This document shows, in pieces, positions 16,387 to 25,472 of a DNA stretch of 64,000 nt. The DNA comes from Bacteroidota bacterium. GTDB lineage: Bacteria > Bacteroidota > Ignavibacteria > Kapaibacteriales > HRBIN21. The stretch covers positions 124,001-188,000 of the forward strand of contig JAUQPL010000003.1 of assembly GCA_030550395.1 (NCBI GenBank), read 5' to 3'. Below the pieces are notes generated by a model, which saw only the letters and a list, made by a program, of their open reading frames with translations, was not told the DNA's origin and did no database searches. A program made the position numbers and the translations under genes. Each line of letters opens with the position of its first letter. Positions within the stretch are counted from its first letter, which is position 1.

Positions 16387-17064
16387 ATGAGACAGATTGC
16401 TGTTCTGTGCAGTGTTGTTGCGGTTTCGCTTTGGGCTCAGATTGCTGGAGAGACGACTTCGGAATTACCCGATAGTCTCTTTGTCTTTGACTCTCCCCGA
16501 CCGTTGGTGAGCTCTTCCCGGGAACTTCCGGCTTCATGGGGAATCCTGCTGACGTTTTCAGAAAGTGGCTTTGGAGGTGGTCTCTCCTACCAGAGGGGAA
16601 TACGCAATGATTTGGCGTGGTCTGCGGAGGTGACTGTCTCGGGAGCGCGAAACACGAATGAGTTTGAGGTTTACGATCCCTACAGTGGAACAGTGTACGT
16701 TCCGGGGAAGGTGAACCGCCTCTTCATGGTTCCGCTTTCTCTCAGTGTGCTCTACTTTCTCTTTACGGAGTCGCTGGAGGAGACCTTTGCTCCGTTGATT
16801 TCTGCTGGGATTGTCCCAACGCTGATTGTTGCGACGCCGTACGCAGAGGAGTTTTTCCGTGCCTTCCAGCAGGCGCGATTATTTGGGCGGATGGGGGCGC
16901 ATCTGGGCATCGGCGTGCGGATTCGCTATGCGGGGCAAAGCTTTCTGGGCGTCGGGCTGCGTTACTACACAATTCCCTTTGGGGGGTCAGGGTTGGAGAG
17001 TGTTCGGGGAAGCCCCATTCGGGATTTTGGTGGGATTGTCTTGAGTTTGCGCTTGCCTTTGTAA
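16387..17064 (+). CDS. Predicted outer-membrane beta-barrel protein, unknown function
   Basis: The 225-residue protein has a signal peptide (AVLCSVVAVSLWAQ). After it come alternating hydrophobic/polar strands rich in Gly, Tyr and Phe (FGGGLSYQRGIRNDLAWSAEVTVSG, GIGVRIRYAGQSFLGVGLRYY) and a terminal strand IVLSLRLPL, typical of small outer-membrane barrels. No catalytic motif is seen. It starts at ATG 16387 after GAGGGGGAT and stands 63 bp from the esterase and 180 bp from the RlpA-like gene. Confidence 0.65.
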   Translation: MRQIAVLCSVVAVSLWAQIAGETTSELPDSLFVFDSPRPLVSSSRELPASWGILLTFSESGFGGGLSYQRGIRNDLAWSAEVTVSGARNTNEFEVYDPYSGTVYVPGKVNRLFMVPLSLSVLYFLFTESLEETFAPLISAGIVPTLIVATPYAEEFFRAFQQARLFGRMGAHLGIGVRIRYAGQSFLGVGLRYYTIPFGGSGLESVRGSPIRDFGGIVLSLRLPL

Positions 17065-17244
17065 AGGGCTCGGTACCAAGTACCTGTGCTGGGAGCAATT
17101 CATGAGTTAGCTCTCAGCAATCGTTCACTCGTCTTTCAGGAAAATGGGCGTTTTTCGCATTGCTCACCGGAGGCTTCACTGTACCCTGAGGGGGCGAGTG
17201 TAGGGGGAGGTAGCGTATGTAGGACAATGGCGGATGGGAGGAGC

Positions 17245-17991
17245 ATGAGAGCCCGAGGAATCTGGCGCTGGACCTTAGGGAAGTGGCTGGTATTCTGGTC
17301 GGTGTTAGTTGTGGTATTGTTGATCTCCTTCCTGGTTCAGGCGCAAGAGCCCCTTGGGGAAGAGGGAGACGGAAGGGGGTGGGAAGATTCAGTCAAGGTA
17401 GAGGTGGCTTCCTGGCGGCAATGGTTGCCTTTCTTTGAGCAAGAGGGGATAGCAACGTGGTATGGCCCGGGATTCCATGGAAGGCGCTCGGCATCGGGCA
17501 AGCGCTTTAACATGTACGAACTCACGGCCGCCCATCGCTGGTTGCCTTTCGGTACGTTGGTGCGGGTTTATGTGCCAGGGCGGGATACGGCGATGGTGGT
17601 GCAGATAATGGACCGAGGTCCGTTTGTGCGGCGGCGTGTGATTGATCTCTCTTGGGCGGCGGCGCGAATGCTGGGGATACGGTTACATCCGGTGCGGTTA
17701 GAGGCGTATTTGCCACCCCGTGACCAGCGCTATCTTTTAGGGTTCGGGGATGGATGGAAACCATACATTGTAGAGCGGGAGGCGGTGCTATCGATGGATA
17801 CTGTCTACACATGGACGGAGGCGGTGCGGCAGTGGGAGAGGCGCCGAAAGGAATTGCCGGGGGTGTGGATTTTCGCAAGCTGGTCATCCGGGCAGGACAG
17901 TGCAGAAAGTCGGCAGCCGTATGCACTCTATTTTTGCATTGGGATTCCTCGGAGGCTTGGGACGGATTCCCTCTTGAGTCATCGCAGCTGA
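17245..17991 (+). CDS. rlpA: RlpA-like double-psi beta-barrel protein (septal ring lytic transglycosylase family)
   Basis: The roughly 248-residue protein has an N-terminal membrane anchor/signal (KWLVFWSVLVVVLLISFLVQAQ). Its RlpA double-psi beta-barrel has the diagnostic motifs GIATWYGPGFHGRRSASG, LTAAHRWLPFG and QIMDRGPF...VIDLSWAAARMLG. RlpA proteins cleave denuded glycan strands at the septum, and the conserved Asp in DRGP is present. There is no C-terminal SPOR domain; a unique tail of about 80 residues replaces it. The ORF track starts at 17086. ATG 17245 (behind GGGAGGAG) or 17227 are the plausible starts. Confidence 0.83.
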   Translation: MRARGIWRWTLGKWLVFWSVLVVVLLISFLVQAQEPLGEEGDGRGWEDSVKVEVASWRQWLPFFEQEGIATWYGPGFHGRRSASGKRFNMYELTAAHRWLPFGTLVRVYVPGRDTAMVVQIMDRGPFVRRRVIDLSWAAARMLGIRLHPVRLEAYLPPRDQRYLLGFGDGWKPYIVEREAVLSMDTVYTWTEAVRQWERRRKELPGVWIFASWSSGQDSAESRQPYALYFCIGIPRRLGTDSLLSHRS

Positions 17992-18014
17992 GCCGAGAGA
18001 GGGCAGGGCTCTCC

Positions 18015-18022
18015 TATTTTTG
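18015..18022 (+). promoter_or_regulatory. Putative -7 box (TATTTTTG) for the dapA operon
   Basis: An exact TAnnTTTG match followed by C, 32 nt before the dapA ATG. The same CTATTTTTGC string precedes purB at nearly the same distance. A weak 5-bp stem (GAGAG/CTCTC) directly upstream could be part of the RlpA gene terminator. Confidence 0.55.
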
Positions 18023-18054
18023 CGCAGTGATAGTGTAACGGGGAGGGAGAGCCT

Positions 18055-18954
18055 ATGGTGCGGTTGCGTGGAACGCTTACAGCGTTGGTGACGCCTTTTC
18101 GGCAAGATGGTGCTATTGACTGGGAAGCTTTCCGGCGTTTGGTAGAATTCCAAGTTCAGCAAGGTGTTGAAGGGCTAGTCCCTCTTGGCTCAACGGGGGA
18201 GGGGGCGACGATAGAGCTAGCGGAAAAGTTGGAAATTATTGCCCGCGTGGTGGAATGGGTCAATGGGCGAGTTCCTGTCGTTGTTGGGACAGGGACTAAC
18301 GACACGCGCAGTACAATTGCCTTGACACGGCATGCCAAGCAGCTCGGGGCTGATGCAGCATTAGTGGTGTGTCCATACTACAATAAGCCGACGCAGCAGG
18401 GACTATACGAGCATTTCCGGGCGATTGCTGAGGCGGTGGATTTGCCGATTGTGCTCTATAACGTGCCGGGGAGAACAGCGGTCAATATGACGGCAGAAAC
18501 TCAGCTCCGCTTAGCCGAGGAGTTTCCAACCATTGTTGCTACCAAGGAGGCCTCGGGGAATATGGAGCAGGTGATGGAAATTCTGCACGCAGCTCCAGAG
18601 CATTTCGCCGTCTTGGCAGGGGATGATGCGCTGGCGTTGCCAATTGTTGCCTGTGGGGGGCATGGGGTTGTGTCGGTGATTTCTAACTACGCGCCGCGGC
18701 TTTTTGGCGAGTGCATTCGGGCAGCATTGGTGGGAGATTGGGAGCAGGCGCGCCGGATTCATTACCGCCTTTTCCCCTTGATGCGGCTCAATTTCATCGA
18801 GTCCAATCCAATCCCGGTCAAAGCCATTTTGGCGATGATGGGGTTTATTGAAGAGGTGTACCGGCTTCCGCTGACGCCGTTGCAGCCGAAGCATCGGGAA
18901 GTGCTCGAGCGTGCGCTGCGGGAAGCAGGGCTTATTCAAGGCGTTGCTGTATGA
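18055..18954 (+). CDS. dapA: 4-hydroxy-tetrahydrodipicolinate synthase
   Basis: The 299-residue TIM-barrel enzyme condenses pyruvate with aspartate semialdehyde at the start of the lysine/diaminopimelate branch, feeding peptidoglycan. The phosphate-like loop GSTGEGATI (46-54), Tyr135 in LYNVPGRTAVNM, and Schiff-base Lys164 in VATKEASGN are all present. It starts at ATG 18055 after GGGAGGGAGAG, behind a TATTTTTG box. Its stop overlaps the following lipoprotein gene by 4 bp, so the next three genes are probably co-transcribed. Confidence 0.96.
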   Translation: MVRLRGTLTALVTPFRQDGAIDWEAFRRLVEFQVQQGVEGLVPLGSTGEGATIELAEKLEIIARVVEWVNGRVPVVVGTGTNDTRSTIALTRHAKQLGADAALVVCPYYNKPTQQGLYEHFRAIAEAVDLPIVLYNVPGRTAVNMTAETQLRLAEEFPTIVATKEASGNMEQVMEILHAAPEHFAVLAGDDALALPIVACGGHGVVSVISNYAPRLFGECIRAALVGDWEQARRIHYRLFPLMRLNFIESNPIPVKAILAMMGFIEEVYRLPLTPLQPKHREVLERALREAGLIQGVAV

Positions 18955-19538
18955 GGTGGCTTTTGCTGTCGGTTGGAGTCAGCTGTGGATGTGGGCTTTT
19001 TAGCCCGCGCGCCCCACAAGCTCCCGAGGGGGGGGAAGATCAAGGCTATCGGCAGCCATTGACTCCGGAGGCAATTGTGGAGAACATGCAGACGGCGATA
19101 GCTCGGCGGGATGTGGTTTTGTACCTAAGCTGCCTTGTGGATAGTGCTGTTGCCTCTGGGCGTCCCTACCGTTTTGAGCCTTCGGGGCGAGCACGGAGCC
19201 AGTATAGTTGGCTTTTTGCTCGCTGGGATCGAGAGGCGGAGCGCCGTAGTTTCGTTGCTTTTGCCGGCAAGATCCCGGAGGGCTTCGTGCCGGAGTTGTT
19301 GTTGATAGCGCCTGTGTTTGAGCTCCGGACGCCGGACTCTGTGCTGCTGCGGGCGGAGTATCAGCTCTCTGTCCCTCACCGAGAGCCGGGGATAGCAACT
19401 GTCTTCCGGGGCAGCTTGCGGTGGACGATGATCCCGCAGCAGAATGGTTCCTGGGCAATTTTGCGCTGGAGCGATTCTGATGCACCCGATACAGCAGCCA
19501 TGAGCTGGAGTATCCTCAAAGCCGTTTGGAGCCAATGA
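18951..19538 (+). CDS. Putative lipoprotein of unknown function, dapA-linked (paralogue 1)
   Basis: This is a 195-residue protein I do not recognise. It has a short signal with a lipobox (SVGVSCGC). Next comes a helix TPEAIVENMQTAIARRDVVLYLSCL and a C-terminal beta-rich part ending in WAILRWSDSDAPD, an arrangement reminiscent of NTF2-like lipoproteins. The next gene shares this layout (TVEGLFENFRYAYVLRDTLLYGRLLDS and PWRILRWRDE), so the two look like diverged tandem copies. It overlaps dapA by 4 bp and the next gene by 4 bp. A cell-envelope location is inferred. Confidence 0.6.
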   Translation: MRWLLLSVGVSCGCGLFSPRAPQAPEGGEDQGYRQPLTPEAIVENMQTAIARRDVVLYLSCLVDSAVASGRPYRFEPSGRARSQYSWLFARWDREAERRSFVAFAGKIPEGFVPELLLIAPVFELRTPDSVLLRAEYQLSVPHREPGIATVFRGSLRWTMIPQQNGSWAILRWSDSDAPDTAAMSWSILKAVWSQ

Positions 19539-20038
19539 AGGGAGTGCTGTTCCTGCTTGGGCTTTGGTGCGTCAATGGCGGATGTATCAATCCTTTTGCA
19601 CCGCGCCTTCAGGAGGCAGCTACAGGGGGCAGCATGCTGAGGGATCAGCGGACGGTGGAGGGTTTGTTTGAGAATTTCCGCTACGCTTATGTCCTCCGGG
19701 ATACGCTGCTATATGGACGTCTGCTGGACAGTGCTTTCACCTTTATTTACCGCAACTATGAGCGTGGGGTTGATGTGACGTGGGGGCGATACGAGGATAT
19801 GCAAGCGACGGCGGGCTTGTTCCGGGCAGCGCAGCACATCGAGTTAGTCTGGCATGAGATTGTGGCTGCCTATGGGGATTCGGTGCGGTACGACGTCTCG
19901 CGCAGTTTCGCTTTAGCGATAGCATTTTCCGCCACAGACATCGTGCGAGTTTACGGGCGCGCCACATTTCGTCTACGTCGGGGGCATCCGGATGAGCCAT
20001 GGCGGATTCTCCGTTGGCGGGATGAGTCGGAGTACTAA
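19535..20038 (+). CDS. Putative lipoprotein of unknown function, dapA-linked (paralogue 2)
   Basis: The roughly 167-residue protein has the lipoprotein signal KGVLFLLGLWCVNGGC, then the helix TVEGLFENFRYAYVLRDTLLYGRLLDSAF and a beta-rich C-terminus ending ILRWRDESEY. The general shape is NTF2-like and parallels the gene upstream. The ORF track starts at 19526. I prefer ATG 19535, which overlaps the previous stop as ATGA and gives a better signal peptide. No active-site motif is recognised. Confidence 0.6.
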   Translation: MKGVLFLLGLWCVNGGCINPFAPRLQEAATGGSMLRDQRTVEGLFENFRYAYVLRDTLLYGRLLDSAFTFIYRNYERGVDVTWGRYEDMQATAGLFRAAQHIELVWHEIVAAYGDSVRYDVSRSFALAIAFSATDIVRVYGRATFRLRRGHPDEPWRILRWRDESEY

Positions 20039-20439
20039 TGATGCGCCTCCGAGGCGTTATACGCTTTGAGCGCCGTCATGAACCACTGGCACCACCGTTA
20101 CGTTTCCTTGGGCGAATGCTCGTGTATTGGGGGATTGTGGGGATTGCTTCTGCTGTGACCTTGGGGATTGGGGTTATGGGGTATCACTGGTTGGCTGGGC
20201 TACCGTGGGTAGATGCTATCCTGGAGGCAGCGCTCATCTTAGGAGGGATGGGACCGTTGCATTCCTTGCCCAATGCAACGGCGAAGCTCTTTGCTGCCGC
20301 TTATGCTCTCTTCAGTGGGCTTTTCTTTATCGCCGCTATGGGCGTGATCGTGACCCCGGTACTGCATCGGATTCTGCACCACCTCCACGTGGAAATACCG
20401 GAGAGTATAGAAGGAGAGCAAGGGAGGCGTGCTGGGTGA
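20038..20439 (+). CDS. Small conserved-looking integral membrane protein
   Basis: The 133-residue protein has three hydrophobic segments (about residues 26-50, 57-76 and 86-110). The pattern GGMGPLHSLPNATAKLFAAAYALFSGLFFIAAMGVIVTP followed by the His-rich segment HRILHHLH is one I associate with small unannotated membrane proteins. The ALFSGL turn is loosely channel-like, but no selectivity filter can be shown. It starts at the ATG overlapping the previous TAA by one base. It is the last gene of the dapA run, and the purB promoter box begins 6 bp later. Confidence 0.6.
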   Translation: MMRLRGVIRFERRHEPLAPPLRFLGRMLVYWGIVGIASAVTLGIGVMGYHWLAGLPWVDAILEAALILGGMGPLHSLPNATAKLFAAAYALFSGLFFIAAMGVIVTPVLHRILHHLHVEIPESIEGEQGRRAG

Positions 20440-20444
20440 AGCGC

Positions 20445-20452
20445 TATTTTTG
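20445..20452 (+). promoter_or_regulatory. Putative -7 box (TATTTTTG) for purB
   Basis: An exact TAnnTTTG match followed by C, 31 nt before the purB ATG. It is nearly identical in sequence and spacing to the dapA box. Confidence 0.55.
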
Positions 20453-20483
20453 CACGGGAGTCTAATATCACAAGATAGCGAGC

Positions 20484-21809
20484 ATGATTGCACGGTACAG
20501 CCGTCCGGCGATGGCGGCAATTTGGTCAGAAGAGGCAAAGTTTCGGCTCTGGCTGGAGATTGAGCTTTTGGTCTGTGAGGCGTTCGCACGGCAGGGATGG
20601 ATCCCGCAGGAGGTTCCGCAACGTCTCCGGCAGAGGTTGCAGATCCGTCCGGAGCGGATTGCGGAATTGGAGCAAAAAGTGCGGCACGATGTCATTGCAT
20701 TTGTTCGTAGTCTGAGCGAGCAGGCAGGAGAAGATGGACGATACTTGCACTTTGGGCTTACCTCCAGCGATATTGTGGACACAGCGTTAGCGGTACAATT
20801 GAAGCAGGCTGGTGAGCTGCTCTTGCAGGATTTGGCAGCGTTGGAGGAGGTGCTGAAGAAACGGGCGCAGCAGTATCGGCGCACGCTCTGTGTCGGGCGT
20901 ACGCACGGTGTCCACGCTGAGCCGATGGCCTTTGGGCTGAAATTCCTAAGCTGGCGGGAGGAGTGCCGGCGAAACCAGCAACGGCTCCGGGGGGCTGTGG
21001 AGGAGATATGCTACGGAAAGCTCAGTGGGACCGTGGGCACGTACACGCAATTGCCACCGGAGGTAGAGGCATACGTATGTGAACGTCTGGGACTCCGTCC
21101 GGAGCCGGTGGCAACGCAAGTGGTACCCCGCGATCGGCATGCTTATTTCGTTAGCCTTTTGGCGCTGATTGCGGGCATGTGCGAGCGGATTGCCCTGGAA
21201 ATCCGCCATCTCCATCGGACGGAGGTGCGGGAGGCGGAAGAGTATTTCGCCGCCGGGCAGCAGGGTAGTTCTGCCATGCCTCATAAGCGGAATCCGATTC
21301 ATGCGGAGCGGATCTGTGGTCTGGCGCGGCTAATGCGCTCGTATGTGCTGGTTGCTTTGGAAAACATTGCTCTCTGGCACGAGCGGGACATTTCCCATAG
21401 CAGCACGGAGCGGGTGATTCTGCCCGATGCCACGATTGCCTTGGACTACATGTTGGCGTTGACAACAGAGCTAGTGGAGACGCTCCAGGTGTATCCAGAG
21501 CGGATGGCACAGAATCTGGAGCTGACCCACGGGTTGGTATACTCGCAGAGTGTTCTCCTGGAATTGGTTCGCCGTGGGGTAAGTCGTGGGGAAGCGTACG
21601 AAGTTGTCCAGCGGGCGGCAATGGAGACCTGGCGGACGGGGCGGCATTTCCGGCAGACGCTCTGGGAGCAGCCGGAGATTCGGCAATGGTTGGGTGGCAG
21701 TGGAGAAGTTCTTGCAGAACTCTTCACGCCGGAGCCGTTGCTCCGCCATGTTGACGGCATTTTTGAGCGCTGTGGGCTCGTGCTGCCCTCGGAGGTATCG
21801 GAGGCATGA
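20484..21809 (+). CDS. purB: Adenylosuccinate lyase
   Basis: The 441-residue fumarase/aspartase-superfamily enzyme acts twice in purine synthesis: SAICAR to AICAR, and adenylosuccinate to AMP. The superfamily signature GSSAMPHKRNP is near residue 262, the early SSDIVDTALAVQL near 92 and the HGVHAEP motif near 145. It starts at ATG 20484 (MIARYSRPAMAAIW, the standard PurB N-terminus). The stop overlaps the glycosyltransferase start by 4 bp. Confidence 0.96.
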   Translation: MIARYSRPAMAAIWSEEAKFRLWLEIELLVCEAFARQGWIPQEVPQRLRQRLQIRPERIAELEQKVRHDVIAFVRSLSEQAGEDGRYLHFGLTSSDIVDTALAVQLKQAGELLLQDLAALEEVLKKRAQQYRRTLCVGRTHGVHAEPMAFGLKFLSWREECRRNQQRLRGAVEEICYGKLSGTVGTYTQLPPEVEAYVCERLGLRPEPVATQVVPRDRHAYFVSLLALIAGMCERIALEIRHLHRTEVREAEEYFAAGQQGSSAMPHKRNPIHAERICGLARLMRSYVLVALENIALWHERDISHSSTERVILPDATIALDYMLALTTELVETLQVYPERMAQNLELTHGLVYSQSVLLELVRRGVSRGEAYEVVQRAAMETWRTGRHFRQTLWEQPEIRQWLGGSGEVLAELFTPEPLLRHVDGIFERCGLVLPSEVSEA

Positions 21810-22927
21810 GTTGGATTGCGGTGCTGTGCGTGGGGGCGATTGCCGCATATTTGCTGCGTGCGGGGTTCCTTCTGCTCGGGGCGTGGCGGGAGCAACGCCG
21901 GAGTCGGGACTATGGAAGCGTGACAGGGTGGGCACCGAAGGTTTCCGTAGTTGTCCCCGCGCGGAATGAGGAGCATAACATTGCCCGTTGCCTGGATTCC
22001 ATCTTTGCTTGCCAGTATCCGGATTTTGAGGTGATTGTGGTCAACGATCGGTCTACGGACGGGACAGAGAAGGTGTTGGAGGCGCTACAGCGCCGTTATG
22101 GTGGACGTCTTCGCATTTTCCATCGGCGGCAGGAGCCACAGAAGGCGAGCTTGCAAGGGAAAGCTGGGGCGTTGCACATGGGGGTTGAGCATGCGCAGGG
22201 GGAGATATTGTTGTTCACGGATGCAGACTGTGTGGTGCCCCCGACATGGGTACAGGCCATGGTTGCACCGTTTTCTCGGGAAGGCATTGGGTTCGTGGCT
22301 GGCTTCGTGCTCGTGGAGGGGAGGCGGTTTTTCCACAGATTACAAGCGGCAGAGTGGTTATTGCTGAGTGCAGCGGGAAGCGCTGGTATAGGGTGGGGGA
22401 AAGCGTTGGGCTGCTTTGGGAACAACATCGCCGTACGGGCAAGGGCGTACTGGGATACGGGGGGATATGAGCGGATTCCCTTCTCGGTAACGGAGGACCT
22501 GGCGCTCCAACAAGCCGTCCATGCAAGCGGCTGGCAGATGCACTACTGCTATGCTCCCGAAGCTGTGGTTCAGACACTTCCCGTTCCTACCGTTGGCGAC
22601 CGCCTCCGCCAACTTCAACGCTGGGGACAAGGGGGGCGTCGGCTGGGACTATGGGCGGTTATCTTTGTTGTGACGACGGTGTTGTTTTTCTCCGCCTTGG
22701 TAGCGGCGGGGATAACACAGCAGTGGCTCTGGGTAGCTGGTGTTGCAGCCGTGCGCTTGGGAGCGGATACTGCGCTGGGGGTGCTGTCGGCTTTCTCTAT
22801 CCGGCGTCCGCGGCTGCTGTTCATGGTGCCTTTTGCTGTTGTTTCCTTAGCGCTGGTGGAGTTGATTTTGCCCTTCTTAGTGTATCTCCGCCCACGAGTG
22901 CGGTGGAAGGGACAGGTCCTGTTCTGA
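21806..22927 (+). CDS. Membrane-anchored family 2 glycosyltransferase
   Basis: The 373-residue protein has an N-terminal hydrophobic helix and a GT-A domain with VVVPARNEEHNIARCLDSI, VIVVNDRSTDGTE and the metal-binding FTDADCVVPP. It also has the acceptor-side TEDLALQ (ED) and the QRWGQGG motif of processive enzymes, followed by two or three C-terminal membrane helices. It probably adds sugars to a lipid-linked or exported glycan at the inner membrane, but the donor and product are unknown. It is coupled to purB by a 4-bp overlap, with no functional link. Confidence 0.88.
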   Translation: MSWIAVLCVGAIAAYLLRAGFLLLGAWREQRRSRDYGSVTGWAPKVSVVVPARNEEHNIARCLDSIFACQYPDFEVIVVNDRSTDGTEKVLEALQRRYGGRLRIFHRRQEPQKASLQGKAGALHMGVEHAQGEILLFTDADCVVPPTWVQAMVAPFSREGIGFVAGFVLVEGRRFFHRLQAAEWLLLSAAGSAGIGWGKALGCFGNNIAVRARAYWDTGGYERIPFSVTEDLALQQAVHASGWQMHYCYAPEAVVQTLPVPTVGDRLRQLQRWGQGGRRLGLWAVIFVVTTVLFFSALVAAGITQQWLWVAGVAAVRLGADTALGVLSAFSIRRPRLLFMVPFAVVSLALVELILPFLVYLRPRVRWKGQVLF

Positions 22928-22960
22928 GCGGCCTTGCTAGCTACCCCTGAAGGGTTTTCG

Positions 22961-22968
22961 TAATTTTG
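22961..22968 (+). promoter_or_regulatory. Putative -7 box (TAATTTTG) for the E1 gene
   Basis: An exact TAnnTTTG match, 23 nt before the ATG at 22992. It is preceded by AGGGTTTTCG, the same lead-in seen before accC. Confidence 0.55.
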
Positions 22969-22991
22969 GATTAAACAGCCGGGAGCTTTCC

Positions 22992-25433
22992 ATGGCAACG
23001 GTGCGGAAGCAGCGGGAGGCTATCATTCATGGTGATGGTCTCCGAAGATTGCCAGAGTGGGTGACGCGGGAGGTCGTGCTGAATGATTACCGGCTCTGTT
23101 GGGAGAGCCGACATGCGAGCCTATTGGGGCGGCGTGAGGTGTTAACAGGTAAGGCCAAATTTGGCATCTTCGGAGATGGTAAGGAGGTCGCTCAGGTAGC
23201 GATGGCAAAGGCTGTCCGTCCTGGTGACTGGCGTTCGGGGTATTACCGGGACCAGACTCTGCTAATGGCTTTGGGGCTGTTAACACTGGAGCAATTCTTT
23301 GCTCAGCTGTATGCACACGCCGATGAAGAGGCGGAGCCGCACTCGGCGGGACGTCAGATGAATTGTCATTTCAGCGTACGGCTTGTCGGTCCGGATGGAC
23401 GTTGGCTTCCGCAGCTGGAGCGGGTGAATATCGCTTCTGATATTTCCCCCACCGGATCGCAGATGCCCCGTCTGGTAGGTCTGGCATATGCTTCACGCTT
23501 ATACCGGGAATTACCCGAGTTACGGCAATTCCGGGAGTTTTCCGACAACGGCAATGAAGTTGCCTGGGGGACCATTGGGAATGCGACGTGTGCTGAGGGG
23601 ATGTTCTGGGAAGCAATCAACGCCATTGGGGTTCTCAAGGCGCCGGCGATTATCTCTATTTGGGACGATGGGTATGGTATCTCGGTGCCGAATGAGTATC
23701 AGGTGACCAAGGCGAACATTGGGGCCTTGTTAGAGGGCTTTCGGCGTACACCTGGGCAGCACGATGGATTTGACATCTATGTGGTTCGCGGCTGGGATTA
23801 TCCGGCGCTCATCAATGTATACTTGCAGGCGGCGGAGATGGCTCGTCGGGAGCACGTGCCGGCCATTATTCACGTGACCGAACTGACGCAGCCGCAGGGA
23901 CATTCCACCAGTGGAAGTCACGAGCGCTACAAGCCAGCGGAGCGTTTGCAGTGGGAGCGGGAGTATGATTGTCTGGTACGGATGCGTCAGTGGATTCTAC
24001 AGGAGGGATTAGCCACGGCGGAGGAGCTGGAGGCAATTGAACGGCAGGCCGCTGAGACTGTCCGGCAGGCGAAGGAACGAGCCTGGCGGGCGTATCAGGA
24101 GCCTATCGTGCGTGAGAGAGCAGAGCTGGCAGAGCTGCTGTCGGAGTTAGCCCAAGTCAGTTCGGCGTCAAGGGAGCTCCTGCGGGTGCGGGACGAGCTA
24201 CTGGCAATTCGGGAGCCGGTGCGGAAGGATTTTGCTGTTGCGGTAAACCGAGCGCTGATTGCCGTTGCTCGTGAGCCTAGTCCCCAGCGGGAACGCCTTG
24301 TGCAGTGGCGTCGACAACTAGAGGAGCGGCAGATTGAACGGTACGATTCCCACCTATACAGCGAAACTCCCTTCTCGGCGCTTCGGGTTCCAGAGGTTCC
24401 CCCGGTATACACAGAGGATTCGCCGTTGGTTAATGGTTTTGAGGTGATCAATGCTTGCTTCAATGAAGCGTTGCGTAGGGATCCGCGGGTGATCATCTTC
24501 GGCGAGGATGTAGGTCGGTTGGGGGATGTCAACCAAGGGTGTGCTGGTCTGCAAGCGCGCTATGGCCAGCTACGGGTCAGCGATACAGGGATACGGGAAT
24601 GCACCATTGTGGGACAGGCTATTGGGATGGCGCTGCGGGGCTTGCGTCCTATTGCCGAAATCCAGTACTTGGATTACCTGTTGTACGCCCTGCAGATTAT
24701 GTCCGATGACATTGCCACGTTTCAGTGGCGCACGAAAGGGATGCAGCGGGCGCCGGTTATTATCCGCACGCGGGGACATCGTCTAGAGGGTATTTGGCAT
24801 TCCGGCTCGCCGATGGCCGGGATTGTTCATCTGGTGCGGGGGATGTTAGTTCTGGTTCCCCGAGATATGACTCGAGCAGCGGGTTTTTACAACACGGTAC
24901 TCCGCTCCGATGAGCCGGCTCTTATCGTGGAGGTTCTCAATGGTTACCGACTCAAGGAACGCCTGCCAGCCAACATTGGGGAGATGACCGTTCCGGTGGG
25001 TGTGCCGGAGGTGCTACGGGAGGGCACGGACATTACAATCGTAACCTACGGGGCTTGCTGTCGTATTGTTTTAGAGGCAGCGCAACTGCTCGAGCGCGTC
25101 GGTATTAGCGCGGAAGTGATTGATGTCCAGTCCCTCGTGCCCTTTGACGTGCACCATCGCATTGGAGAGTCACTCAAGAAGACAAATCGGATCTTGTTCG
25201 TGGATGAAGATGTGCCAGGAGGGACCACTGCCTATATGATGCAGCAGGTTCTGGAAGTCCAGGGAGGATATCGGTGGCTGGATTCTCCACCGCGGACATT
25301 ATCGGGGAAGGCACATCGCCCAGCGTACGGCACAGACGGTGATTACTGGTCTAAGCCGAACGTTGAGCACGTCTTCGAAGCCGCTTATGAGATCCTCCAC
25401 GAAGCCGATCCCCGGCGTTATCCTGCCTTTTGA
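22992..25433 (+). CDS. 2-oxoacid dehydrogenase E1 component, alpha and beta subunits fused
   Basis: In this 813-residue protein the E1-alpha thiamine-diphosphate domain lies at about 40-390 and the E1-beta transketolase-type domain at about 480-810. The alpha part has [30 protein letters not shown] and DDGYGISVP. The beta part has [27 protein letters not shown] and [12 protein letters not shown]. Fused E1 proteins of this length are common in Bacteroidota and decarboxylate branched-chain 2-oxoacids or pyruvate for transfer to a lipoyl E2. No E2 or E3 gene is in the window, so the substrate is not fixed. Own promoter box upstream. Confidence 0.92.
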   Translation: MATVRKQREAIIHGDGLRRLPEWVTREVVLNDYRLCWESRHASLLGRREVLTGKAKFGIFGDGKEVAQVAMAKAVRPGDWRSGYYRDQTLLMALGLLTLEQFFAQLYAHADEEAEPHSAGRQMNCHFSVRLVGPDGRWLPQLERVNIASDISPTGSQMPRLVGLAYASRLYRELPELRQFREFSDNGNEVAWGTIGNATCAEGMFWEAINAIGVLKAPAIISIWDDGYGISVPNEYQVTKANIGALLEGFRRTPGQHDGFDIYVVRGWDYPALINVYLQAAEMARREHVPAIIHVTELTQPQGHSTSGSHERYKPAERLQWEREYDCLVRMRQWILQEGLATAEELEAIERQAAETVRQAKERAWRAYQEPIVRERAELAELLSELAQVSSASRELLRVRDELLAIREPVRKDFAVAVNRALIAVAREPSPQRERLVQWRRQLEERQIERYDSHLYSETPFSALRVPEVPPVYTEDSPLVNGFEVINACFNEALRRDPRVIIFGEDVGRLGDVNQGCAGLQARYGQLRVSDTGIRECTIVGQAIGMALRGLRPIAEIQYLDYLLYALQIMSDDIATFQWRTKGMQRAPVIIRTRGHRLEGIWHSGSPMAGIVHLVRGMLVLVPRDMTRAAGFYNTVLRSDEPALIVEVLNGYRLKERLPANIGEMTVPVGVPEVLREGTDITIVTYGACCRIVLEAAQLLERVGISAEVIDVQSLVPFDVHHRIGESLKKTNRILFVDEDVPGGTTAYMMQQVLEVQGGYRWLDSPPRTLSGKAHRPAYGTDGDYWSKPNVEHVFEAAYEILHEADPRRYPAF

Positions 25434-25472
25434 TGTAGCTCTCTCGTAGCATGTCCTAGAAAATAGGGCGAC

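Noticed and set aside
17072-17084. GGTAC-CAA-GTACC palindrome after the outer-membrane protein gene
   Set aside because: A 5-bp arm with a 3-bp loop and no T-run is expected by chance at this density.
22992-25433. Loss of the thiamine-diphosphate Asp in E1 (GNATCAEG instead of GDG...)
   Set aside because: As far as I recall, fused Bacteroidota-type E1 proteins commonly carry GNAS/GNAT here, so this is family-typical rather than a defect.
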